Shown here piece by piece: positions 32,300-39,140 of a DNA stretch of 44,472 bases (within the stretch, counting starts at the first letter, position 1; each line of letters starts with the position of its first letter). This stretch comes from Acidobacteriota bacterium. GTDB lineage: Bacteria > Acidobacteriota > CAIWXX01. Location: NCBI GenBank assembly GCA_016191015.1, contig JACPPM010000163.1, forward strand, positions 1 through 44,472, written 5' to 3'. The notes beneath the pieces are model-generated. The model ran no database searches. It was not told the DNA's origin and was given only the letters and a program-made list of their open reading frames with translations. A program made the position numbers and the translations under genes.

Positions 32300-32578
32300 A
32301 TGCGGGAGTATGAGTGGGATCCGGGGAAGGCTCGCAGGAATCTGCGAAAACATGGCGTCGGTTTCGCCGACGCGGTCACGATCTTTTCGGACGAGAACCT
32401 CGCTGTCATCCCTGACCCCGGAGTCGAAGAAGAGCAGCGCTTCGTCGCACTCGGCCTGGATGCTTCAGGCCACCTGCTCGCCGTTGTGTATACGTGGCGG
32501 GGAGAGAACCGCATCAGGATCATTTCCGCTCGCAGGGCAAGCGCTCGCGAGCGCAAGCAATACGGTGGACTCTCATGA
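32300..32578 (+). CDS. brnT: BrnT-family ribonuclease toxin
   Basis: 92 residues from ATG 32300; GTG 32288 would add four residues and lies almost at the predicted transcription start. The product has the family layout: MREYEWDPGKARRNLRKHGV at the start, FADAVTIFSD, then EQRFVALGLDASGHLLAVVYTWR and the C-terminal IRIISARRASARERKQY. BrnT is an RNase of RelE-like fold that blocks translation under stress. It is paired with an overlapping BrnA antitoxin gene (ATGA overlap), in the toxin-first order normal for this type II system. Length is normal and no inactivating change is apparent. Confidence 0.92.
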   Translation: MREYEWDPGKARRNLRKHGVGFADAVTIFSDENLAVIPDPGVEEEQRFVALGLDASGHLLAVVYTWRGENRIRIISARRASARERKQYGGLS

Positions 32579-32832
32579 GAAAACAGTATGATTTCACTCA
32601 CGCCAAGCGTGGCGCTGTCGATCGCGCGCCGGTCGGCAAGACTCGGATCACTATCCGGCTCGACGACGAGATCCTCGATTGGTTCCGCGACGAGGTGACA
32701 ACCCGTGGCGGGGGCAACTATCAGACGATGATCAACGACGCCCTGCGTGAACATGTTCGCCGGCAGAAGGAGCCTCTGGAGGCCACGTTGCGGCGGGTCT
32801 TGCGCGAAGAGCTGCGGAGGCGAATCGCCTAG
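32575..32832 (+). CDS. brnA: BrnA-family antitoxin (ribbon-helix-helix)
   Basis: 85 residues from ATG 32575, overlapping the toxin stop by 4 nt. The core TRITIRLDDEILDWFRDEV followed by GGGNYQTMINDALREHV is the BrnA ribbon-helix-helix domain that binds DNA and neutralises BrnT. A charged helical tail (LRRVLREELRRRIA) completes it. Autoregulation of the promoter at 32257-32286 is expected from what is known of the Brucella system. The order and coupling guarantee co-production with the toxin. Confidence 0.92.
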   Translation: MRKQYDFTHAKRGAVDRAPVGKTRITIRLDDEILDWFRDEVTTRGGGNYQTMINDALREHVRRQKEPLEATLRRVLREELRRRIA

Positions 32833-32935
32833 GCGGAATGACGGGCTGATTGCTGCCGAAGGCTCGCCACTGAATTCACAGCAGCTGAATCCTAACCGCC
32901 CCTTCCTGCGTTTGTTCCACATGGGAGGACGAGAG

Positions 32936-33772
32936 ATGAAGAGAATGGGTCTCGTGATGGCTTTGATGACGGCCGCTCTTCCGCTGAGCTGCGTGGCCAG
33001 CGCGACGGGCGGCTATTCGATCGAGGTTCTGGTCGATGGGCGGCCGGTGCAGGAGTACTACTATCGCGGCAAGGGTTATGTTGAGGCCCTCGAAGGGCGA
33101 GAGTATTCGGTCCGCATCAGCAATCCGACCCCATCTCGAGTGGCAGTGGCCCTGGCTGTCGACGGACTGAACTCGATCGACGCCAAGCACACCGCTGCCC
33201 GGCAGGCGGCCAAGTGGGTCCTCGACCCTTACCAGGCGGTCACGATTGACGGCTGGCAGACCAGCGGTGCGACGGCTCGCCGATTTTTCTTCACTACCGA
33301 ATCGCACTCTTACGCGAACTGGATCGGAGACACCCGCAACGTGGGGCTGATCTCCGCAGTCTTCTTTCGCGAAAAGCGATACCCGGTCACGCGCTACTAT
33401 CAGGATCGTGAAGAACGGAGTAGGGCGCCGTCGGCCGCGCCGGCGCCGTCGGGCGGGCTCGGTGAGAGCGACGGGAAGGCATCTCCGGATGCTTCCGGCG
33501 AGTCCGGGCGTATCGCCCCACCCGTGCCACAAAAGGACGACATGGCTGCGACAGGGATCGGGCGTGAGCTGGATCATCGAGTGACGCGCGTTCATTTCGA
33601 CCTGGAAGACATGCCCGCCGCCAGTATCGATATCCGTTACGAGTACCGTCCGGAACTGGTACGCCTGGGGATCCTGCCCGAGTGGCACCGATGCCCGCCG
33701 ACGCCGCTCGACCGGCGCGATGGGGCGCGCGGATTCGAAGATGGTGGGTTCGCGCCGGATCCGTACAGGTGA
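32936..33772 (+). CDS. Secreted protein of unknown function
   Basis: 278 residues from ATG 32936, with GGGAGG 7 nt upstream; the open frame further upstream overlaps brnA and is not used. A signal peptide (MKRMGLVMALMTAALPLSCVASA) has a hydrophobic core, and the Cys could be lipidated (LPLSC). The mature half (YSIEVLVDGRPVQEYYYRGKGYVEALEGREYSVRISN, then NVGLISAVFF) is beta-rich and resembles uncharacterised secreted proteins that I have seen in Proteobacteria, with conserved DGLN, VLDPYQAVTIDGW and FFFT segments. A Ser/Pro/Gly-rich linker precedes a C-terminal segment (RVHFDLEDMPAASIDIRYEYRPELVRLGIL). I know no function. The stop TGA is directly followed by an AAGTTTAAAGTTC repeat. Confidence 0.75.
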   Translation: MKRMGLVMALMTAALPLSCVASATGGYSIEVLVDGRPVQEYYYRGKGYVEALEGREYSVRISNPTPSRVAVALAVDGLNSIDAKHTAARQAAKWVLDPYQAVTIDGWQTSGATARRFFFTTESHSYANWIGDTRNVGLISAVFFREKRYPVTRYYQDREERSRAPSAAPAPSGGLGESDGKASPDASGESGRIAPPVPQKDDMAATGIGRELDHRVTRVHFDLEDMPAASIDIRYEYRPELVRLGILPEWHRCPPTPLDRRDGARGFEDGGFAPDPYR

Positions 33773-33803
33773 GTTTCAAGTTTAAAGTTCAAAGTTTCAA
33801 GTT
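33773..33803. repeat. AAGTTTAAAGTT-type array immediately after a stop codon
   Basis: The array begins at the first base after TGA 33770-33772 and consists of AGTTTCA/AGTTTAA/AGTTCAA units. Confidence 0.7.
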
Positions 33804-33901
33804 GCGAGGTAGGGAGTCGGGGAGCGGTTGAAGGTGTGGGGACATGCGGGAGATCCCTCGGGAACCAGTGGTGGAGGATCTATGGCGTTCGGGGGGTTGG
33901 A

Positions 33902-33930
33902 GTTCCAAGTTCAAAGTTCAAAGTTCAAAA
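33902..33930. repeat. AAGTTCAAAGTTC-type array
   Basis: Three tandem AAGTTCA units within the intergenic repeat field. Confidence 0.65.
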
Positions 33931-34100
33931 TTGCGACTAAGTCTGTCTTGGGGTCTGCGAGTGCCCGTTTCGGGTAGAGAGAGTTCCCTGCTTCGCCGGG
34001 TATCTCAGGCGATCGGCGGGTCACGACGTTTTTCCCTTCGCGCTTTCCCGAAAGGAGCACGGGAGAGCTCGCCCTCGCAGTACCCTCATTCACTCATGGG

Positions 34101-34259
34101 TGCTCCGTGGTCCACGATCGCTGTGGGTAGCGTAGCCGGCCCGGCTCCTGGAACTTTGAACTTTGAACTTCGATCTTCGAACCCGGGACTGCTCCGTGGT
34201 GCACAATGGCTGCGGCTAGCGTAGCCGGCCCGGCTCCTGGAACTTTGAACTTTAAACTT
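34101..34259. repeat. Two tandem 89-bp-period copies ending in AACTTTGAACTTT
   Basis: Copy 1 begins at 34101 and copy 2 at 34190. Over the first 70 bases most positions match, with a shared core of GTAGCCGGCCCGGCTCCTGG followed by AACTTTGAACTTT. The duplicated unit links a GC-rich segment to the AT-rich short repeat. Confidence 0.7.
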
Positions 34260-34263
34260 TAAA

Positions 34264-36231
34264 CTACTTGTCATCGATGGCCTCGCGGACCCGGATGGCC
34301 AGGTCGGCGGGGCGGTAGGGTTTTTGCAAAAGGTTCAGGCCCTCTTTCAGGACGAAATTCACGTGCACCGACTGGGCTGCGTAGCCGCTCGTGAAGAGCA
34401 CCTTCACTGCGGGGTTCATTGATCGAAGCATCTGGTAGGCCTCGTAGCCGCCGAGCTTGGGCATGACCACATCCATGACCACCAGCTCGATCTGACCCTT
34501 CCGATCCTCGAATAAGTGCACCGCCTGAACGCCATCTTCGGCGGCGATGACGGTGTAGCCGAGGTTGGCGAGGATCGAGCAGGCCAGCTCCCGCACTTGC
34601 AGATCGTCTTCGACGAGCATCAGCGTTTCGGTTCCACCCCGGATGGGCCCGGGCGGATTGGTGCGATCCACGCGCGTCATGTGCGTGGCGAAGGGCAGGA
34701 ACACGCGGAATGTGGTGCCCTGCTCAAGTCTGCTCTCCACGCTGATGAACCCGCCGTGCTGCTGGACGATGCCGTAGGCCATCGCGAGGCCGAGGCCCGT
34801 GCCGACCTCCTTCGTCGTAAAGAACGGCTCGAAGACCCGGGCCCGGACCTGCTCGTTCATGCCGATCCCCGAGTCCGCGACCGTCACCTCAACGAACTCA
34901 CCAGGGAGAACCCATGGATAGACCGTGAGGCCGGCTTCATCCAGATTCACGCGCCGGGTCGTCATCGTGAGATGTCCTCCGCGTGGCATCGCCTGCCGTG
35001 CATTCGTGCACAGGTTCAACAGGACCTGATCGATCTGTGATTCGTCGGCATTCACGAGTGTCGATCCCGGCGTTTTTGTGATCGTGACTTCGATATCTTC
35101 GCCGAGGATCCGGGTGAGCATCATGGCGAAGCTGTCGAGCCGGTCGTTGATGTGGAAGGGGCGCGTCTGCAAGACCTGCTGGCGGGAGAAGGCGAGGAGT
35201 TTCCGGGTGAGCTCGGCCGCCCTCGAGCCCGCCGCGATGACGTTTTGAAGACACGCCCGCGCCGGTTGGTCCGGCGGGAGTCTTGCCAGCCCGAGCTCGC
35301 TGTACCCGAGGATCACACTGATGAGGTTGTTGAAATCATGGGCGACGCCGCCGGCCAGGACTCCGATCGCCTCCATCTTCTGCGACTGCCTGAGCTGATC
35401 CTCGAGGCGCCTCCGGTCGGTGATGTCGCGTGCCACGCCCAGGAGGCCGGTGAGACGACCGTCTTCGCCGCGCTCGGGGATCACCCGGTCCTCGACCCAG
35501 CGGAACTCACCGCTCTCTTTGTGCCGAAGCCGGTACTCACGCAATCCCGGCTTGCAACTCTGGACGATCCGCATCGTGCTCTCGGTCAATACGGGGATGT
35601 CGTCGGGGTGAACCAGGTTGATCCACAGATTCGGATCTGTCATGAACTCATCCGGAGCGTACCCGATAATGTCGCGGACTCGCCCGCTCACAAACTCGAC
35701 CAATCCGCGAAACGGATACTCCTGTGATGTGCTCACACGGTACACGATCTCGTCGATCGACTCCAGCACGAGCCTGTGCTTCTGCTCGCTTTCGCGCAGG
35801 ACCCGCTCGGCTCTCTGTGTCTCCTCCTGCGCGCGTTGCTTTTCGAGCGCGGCCTCGATGGCCGTGTTGAGCCGGATGAGATGCTCAGTCGTCACGTACT
35901 CGGAGGCTCCGGCCTTGAGGCACTCCAGCGCCGTGCTCTCACCCGCCACATCAGTCAGAACGACGAACACCGCCGATGGCGCCCTCTCCCGAACAATGCT
36001 CAGCGCTCCGATCGGATCAATACCCGGCGGACGCGCATCGAGCAGAACCACAGCCGGATCGAATCCGACCAACTCGTTCAGAAACTCCTCCGGCGATCCC
36101 ACCGTTCGCAACGTCAGAGTCCGATTCGATCGCCGCAGCTCCCTCTCGACCACGTGTGCGATCGACGCGTCCCCCTCGAAGAGCAGTATCCTCCGATCCG
36201 TGTTCGGCGACTCCACCCCTTTGCTCCCCAT
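34264..36231 (-). CDS. Hybrid histidine kinase: REC-PAS/PAC-HisKA-HATPase-REC
   Basis: 655 residues from ATG 36231; the frame is open 34 codons further and the start is not fixed by a ribosome site. The N-terminal receiver-like domain (RRILLFEGDASIAHVVE, LLDARPPGIDP) keeps the phospho-acceptor Asp but lacks the C-terminal Lys-Pro. A PAS/PAC pair follows (EQKHRLVLESIDEIVYR, GLLGVARDITDRR). HisKA has its His in AGGVAHDFNNLISVILGYSEL, and the HATPase shows NLCTNARQAM, DSGIGMN and GTGLGLAMAYGIV. The terminal receiver has VEDD, Asp in VVMDVVMPKLGGYE, and LLQKPY. There is no transmembrane helix from this start, so the kinase is probably cytosolic and senses through PAS. The stop TAG lies directly against an AAGTTTAAAGTTT repeat. 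No partner gene is adjacent. Confidence 0.92.
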   Translation of the reverse strand: MGSKGVESPNTDRRILLFEGDASIAHVVERELRRSNRTLTLRTVGSPEEFLNELVGFDPAVVLLDARPPGIDPIGALSIVRERAPSAVFVVLTDVAGESTALECLKAGASEYVTTEHLIRLNTAIEAALEKQRAQEETQRAERVLRESEQKHRLVLESIDEIVYRVSTSQEYPFRGLVEFVSGRVRDIIGYAPDEFMTDPNLWINLVHPDDIPVLTESTMRIVQSCKPGLREYRLRHKESGEFRWVEDRVIPERGEDGRLTGLLGVARDITDRRRLEDQLRQSQKMEAIGVLAGGVAHDFNNLISVILGYSELGLARLPPDQPARACLQNVIAAGSRAAELTRKLLAFSRQQVLQTRPFHINDRLDSFAMMLTRILGEDIEVTITKTPGSTLVNADESQIDQVLLNLCTNARQAMPRGGHLTMTTRRVNLDEAGLTVYPWVLPGEFVEVTVADSGIGMNEQVRARVFEPFFTTKEVGTGLGLAMAYGIVQQHGGFISVESRLEQGTTFRVFLPFATHMTRVDRTNPPGPIRGGTETLMLVEDDLQVRELACSILANLGYTVIAAEDGVQAVHLFEDRKGQIELVVMDVVMPKLGGYEAYQMLRSMNPAVKVLFTSGYAAQSVHVNFVLKEGLNLLQKPYRPADLAIRVREAIDDK

Positions 36232-36684
36232 GACCCGCAGCCCGGACAGCCGCGCTACGACGAATAGCCGCGGAAACTCCCATGCCTGCGAGGAGACTAT
36301 ACTGTATGGCCGACACGCATGCCAGAGCTTCATGCGGATCCACGAATCCTGCAGGAGGATCCTACGTCGCCGGTCGGCTCCTCAGGAGGCGGGGGTTGGG
36401 TCAGAAGTCCCGAGCAAACCGCAGATTTCACAGATTGACTCGCAGATGTCGCCGATTGTTTCGCGCCGACCCGAGAGTGAGGAGCAAGTTGCTCGTCGGT
36501 TGAAGGCTGGACGAATCTGCGTAATCTGCGCGGAAATCCGTGCCATCTGCGGATTCGTACGGAACGGACACGCCCAGATCGGCACCTCGACTTTGCCACA
36601 GCCCTGACGCAGTCAAGGATGACCCTTGACAACCCATCGCCGGGGCCGTATTGTGGCAGACTTTGTGGGAGACAGGGGGAGCGC
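36232..36684. other. Divergent intergenic region carrying element B2
   Basis: About 450 bp between the hybrid kinase and the DedA gene. It contains the CCGCAGAT-type element (about 36414-36603). The rest shows no gene; the short frames are not convincing. If the kinase uses its earliest start, up to 36333 is coding. Confidence 0.5.
36414..36603. repeat. CCGCAGAT-type miniature element B2, reverse orientation
   Basis: Its reverse complement aligns along most of its length with 38869-39075: it begins GGCTGTGGCAAAGTCGAGG, continues through ATTTCCGCGCAGATTACGCA and CTTCAACCGACGAGCAACTT, and ends near ATCTGCGGTTTGC. The terminus corresponding to the other inverted end is not conserved, so this copy is probably truncated or decayed on its left side. 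Confidence 0.8.
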
Positions 36685-37341
36685 ATGGTCGATCTGATCG
36701 CTCAGTTCGTGGACATTTTCTTGCATCTCGACAAGCACCTCAACCTGATCATCCAGGACTACGGTGGTTGGACCTATCTGATCCTGTTCGCTGTCATCTT
36801 CTGCGAGACCGGGCTTGTGGTGACGCCGATTCTGCCTGGTGATTCGCTGCTGTTCGCCGCGGGCGCGCTTGCGGCCAGCGGGCCGCTGAGTCCGATGCAG
36901 CTTTTTCTCCTCCTCTCCGTCGCCGCCATCGCCGGCGACGCCGTGAACTACGCCGCGGGCCGGTTTGTGGGACCGAAGGTGTTTCACAAGGACAACGTGC
37001 GGTTCCTGAACAGGAAATATCTCGAACGAACCCACCAGTTCTACGAACGCCACGGCGGGAAGACAATCATTCTAGCGCGGTTCATCCCGATCATTCGCAC
37101 CTTCGCCCCCTTTGTGGCGGGAATCGGCAGCATGACCTACCTCCGGTTCGCCTGCTACAACGTGGTCGGCGCGATCGCCTGGATCGCCGTCTTCGTCTTC
37201 GGCGGGTACTACTTCGGCAACCTGCCGGTGGTGCGCCAGAACTTCACGCTCGTCATCATCGCGATCATCATCATTTCGATCATGCCCGGCGTCATCGAGT
37301 TCATCCGGCACCGCCGCAGCCGCAGTCAAGCCGTAGCCTGA
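36685..37341 (+). CDS. DedA-family (VTT domain) membrane protein
   Basis: 218 residues from ATG 36685 with AGGGGGAG just upstream. Five or six hydrophobic segments are visible. The family signatures are FAVIFCETGLVVTPILPGDSL (re-entrant segment with conserved acidic residue), AGDAVNYAAGRFVG, and ILARFIPIIRTFAPFVAG with the essential arginines. DedA proteins of the YqjA/YohD type act as lipid scramblases or proton-linked transporters that support envelope homeostasis. The basic tail (IRHRRSRSQAVA) is cytoplasmic. It precedes an alkaline-phosphatase-superfamily gene by 59 nt. Normal length and intact motifs. Confidence 0.92.
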   Translation: MVDLIAQFVDIFLHLDKHLNLIIQDYGGWTYLILFAVIFCETGLVVTPILPGDSLLFAAGALAASGPLSPMQLFLLLSVAAIAGDAVNYAAGRFVGPKVFHKDNVRFLNRKYLERTHQFYERHGGKTIILARFIPIIRTFAPFVAGIGSMTYLRFACYNVVGAIAWIAVFVFGGYYFGNLPVVRQNFTLVIIAIIIISIMPGVIEFIRHRRSRSQAVA

Positions 37342-37369
37342 CCCCGAGAATGTCAGGGTCCGGCACCGG

Positions 37370-37403
37370 CTAATGGCTAACAGCTAAGGGCTAAAGGCTA
37401 ATG
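37370..37403. repeat. GGCTAA-type short repeat overlapping a start codon
   Basis: CTAATGGCTAACAGCTAAGG and GCTAAAGGCTAATGG form tandem GGCTAA-like units. The ATG 37401 of the next gene lies in the last unit. Related sequence occurs inverted near 1028-1050. It replaces the place where a ribosome site would be expected. Confidence 0.55.
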
Positions 37404-38696
37404 GCCGGGCGAGCGACTCCCCGTGTCCTCCTGGGCTTCTTGATCGTCGCGTTGGCATGCGTCGCGCTGATCTGGGCGCTGGCGGGTCGAGGCGGCGGGA
37501 ACCCGCGAGTGATCCTGATCGGGCTCGACGGCGCCGGCTGGACGACCGCTAGCCCACTCATGGCGGCTGGCGATCTCCCGAATCTGAAGGCACTGGTCGC
37601 TGCCGGCGCCAGCGGGCCGATTGCGAGCATGTCGCCCATAATTTCGCCTCGGATCTGGACGACGATCGCGACGGGGAAGGTGCCACGCAAGCACGGTATT
37701 TTCAACTTCACCTATAAGACGCCCGGCGGCCGTGAAGCGCCGGTCCATCGGGGGATGCGACGATGCAAAGCAGTCTGGAACATCCTCGGAGATCACGGCG
37801 TGAAGGTCGCCGTGGTGAACTGGTGGGTGACGTGGCCGGTTGAGCAGGTCAACGGGCTGATGGTGAGCGACCGCCTGCGGCTCGGCACGAATCCCAAATA
37901 CCACGCCGACACTCTGGCGTACCCGCCGTCGCTGGCGGATCGCCTGCTGCCGCTGGTCGACAACAGCGAGACGGCATTCGAGCGCGACGGAGGCGCCTTC
38001 GGCTTTCCCGTCGAGTGGCTCAGGACCGCCACCCTCGACGATGACCTTTTCAGAAAGATGCGGATCCAATTCCCCGCCTACTTCACGCAGGAGAATGCGA
38101 TCCGACGGATCGGCCAGGCCCTGCAGAAAGACGATTGGGACTTCTACGCGGTTGTCTTTAGGATGATCGATGTCTCGTCGCATTCGCTTCAGTACCAGAT
38201 CGATTTCGAGAAGGCCGTGGCCGAGGGCGATGCCGCGCTCACGCGGGAGTTCACGCGCGCGATCCGCCCGGCGTGGCTTTTCTGTGATGCCGTGATCGGC
38301 GACTTCCGCCGCGCTCATCCCGACGCGACATTTGTCGTCGTATCCGATCACGGCTTCGTCTACCAGGGCCGCCTTTTCAACCACGGGAACCGGGACGATG
38401 GTCCGGCGCCGGGTGTCTTCGTGATCTCAGGCGGGGCTGCGAGGAGAGGTGCATCCGTGTCGGGCGCATCCGTCCTCGACGTGACGCCGACAATTCTCCG
38501 TCTGTACGGCCTCACCGTCGCCGGCGACATGGACGGCAAGATAGTTGACGACGCCTTCGATGCCGCACGGCTCCCTTCACTCTCCCTCCAGCAGCCCTCC
38601 TCCTACGACACTGGATGGAAGAACACGATCGATGCGGGCGGCGCCGATGAGACCGAAGTCATGGAAGACTTGCGGGCTCTGGGCTACATCCAGTGA
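37401..38696 (+). CDS. Membrane-anchored alkaline-phosphatase-superfamily enzyme (type I phosphodiesterase/nucleotide pyrophosphatase-like)
   Basis: 431 residues. A transmembrane anchor lies at about residues 9-28 (VLLGFLIVALACVALIWALA). The catalytic domain has the first metal Asp43 (VILIGLDGAGW), a Thr nucleophile in RIWTTIATGK (about residue 87), the Asp...His pair in MIDVSSHSLQ, and the Asp-His of VVVSDHGF. The segment GVFVISGG and the ending LRLYGLTVAGDMDGK...GYI are common to the PDE/sulfatase-like subgroup found with glycan or TPR proteins. It probably hydrolyses a phosphodiester or transfers a phospho-group outside the membrane. The substrate is unknown. ATG 37401 sits in a GGCTAA repeat and lacks a ribosome site, so a GTG start at 37425 or later is possible. 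Confidence 0.85.
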   Translation: MAGRATPRVLLGFLIVALACVALIWALAGRGGGNPRVILIGLDGAGWTTASPLMAAGDLPNLKALVAAGASGPIASMSPIISPRIWTTIATGKVPRKHGIFNFTYKTPGGREAPVHRGMRRCKAVWNILGDHGVKVAVVNWWVTWPVEQVNGLMVSDRLRLGTNPKYHADTLAYPPSLADRLLPLVDNSETAFERDGGAFGFPVEWLRTATLDDDLFRKMRIQFPAYFTQENAIRRIGQALQKDDWDFYAVVFRMIDVSSHSLQYQIDFEKAVAEGDAALTREFTRAIRPAWLFCDAVIGDFRRAHPDATFVVVSDHGFVYQGRLFNHGNRDDGPAPGVFVISGGAARRGASVSGASVLDVTPTILRLYGLTVAGDMDGKIVDDAFDAARLPSLSLQQPSSYDTGWKNTIDAGGADETEVMEDLRALGYIQ

Positions 38697-38782
38697 GGCA
38701 CTCTGCCGGCCTCGTCGGGTTTGTTGCAAAATGCAAAGTGCACGCTGGCATGCCCGGGACATGTATCTTGTCTTCTTCGTTT

Positions 38783-39132
38783 GCAACCGCTCAGGTCAGG
38801 TGGAGTCCACCACAGAATGCACAAAATGCGCAGAAGCCACAAGTCCTCAATGCCGGTCTTTCATTCATGGCTGCGGCAAAGTCGAGGCGCCGACTCGGGC
38901 GAGGCCTTTCCGTGCGAAACCGCAGATGGCGCAGATTTCCGCGCAGATTACGCAGATACTTCCAGCATTCAACCGACGAGCAACTTGCTCCCCACTCTCG
39001 GGTCGGCGGAAAGCAATCGGCGACATCTGCGAGTCAATCTGTGAGATCTGCGGTTTCCGGATCTTTGCCGTAGCCTTGGTCTTTCATTCCTTCCTTTTGT
39101 GCCTTCTGTGGTTAACCTGCCTGAAAAGTCAC
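38783..39132. repeat. Miniature inverted-repeat element A3, interrupted by element B3
   Basis: The left part (38783-38868) matches A1 and A2: GCAACCGCTCAGGT, then CCACAGAATGCACAAAATGC, then CAATGCCGGTCTTTC. The right part (39076-39132) ends CTTTTGTGCCTTCTGTGG and ACCTGC. Removing the insertion and one target-site copy leaves 127 bp. Compared with A1 the right arm also lacks 18 bp between two TTTTGTGCC repeats, which accounts for the difference. Confidence 0.85.
38869..39075. mobile_element. Non-autonomous MITE-like element B3 (207 bp) inserted in A3
   Basis: Terminal inverted repeats are GGCTGCGGCAAAG (38869-38881) and CTTTGCCGTAGCC (39063-39075), matching at 12 of 13 positions. The direct repeat GGTCTTTCATTC flanks it at 38855-38866 and 39078-39089, a candidate 12-bp target duplication. 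The uninterrupted loop of A1 and A2 shows the single ancestral site. Internal arms have CCGCAGATGGCGCAGATTTC and its counterpart CTGTGAGATCTGCGG. There is no gene inside, so movement would need a transposase in trans. Confidence 0.85.
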
Positions 39133-39140
39133 TTTCGTTC

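Larger units (their letters stand above)
33773..34263. other. Repeat-dominated intergenic region between two converging genes
   Basis: About 490 bp. AAGTTTAAAGTTC-type arrays occur at 33773-33803, 33902-33930, 34150-34170 and 34240-34264. An 89-bp-period direct duplication spans 34101-34259. No gene is supported. The outermost arrays touch the stop codons of both flanking genes. Confidence 0.7.
38697..39140. other. Convergent intergenic region filled by nested miniature elements
   Basis: About 440 bp between two converging stop codons. Element A3 (38783-39132) occupies most of it and is itself split by element B3 (38869-39075). No gene is seen. Confidence 0.75.

Noticed and set aside
37339-37362. 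CCTGAC...GTCAGG hairpin after dedA as a terminator
   Set aside because: The stem is only 6 bp and no T-run follows, so a Rho-independent terminator is not supported.
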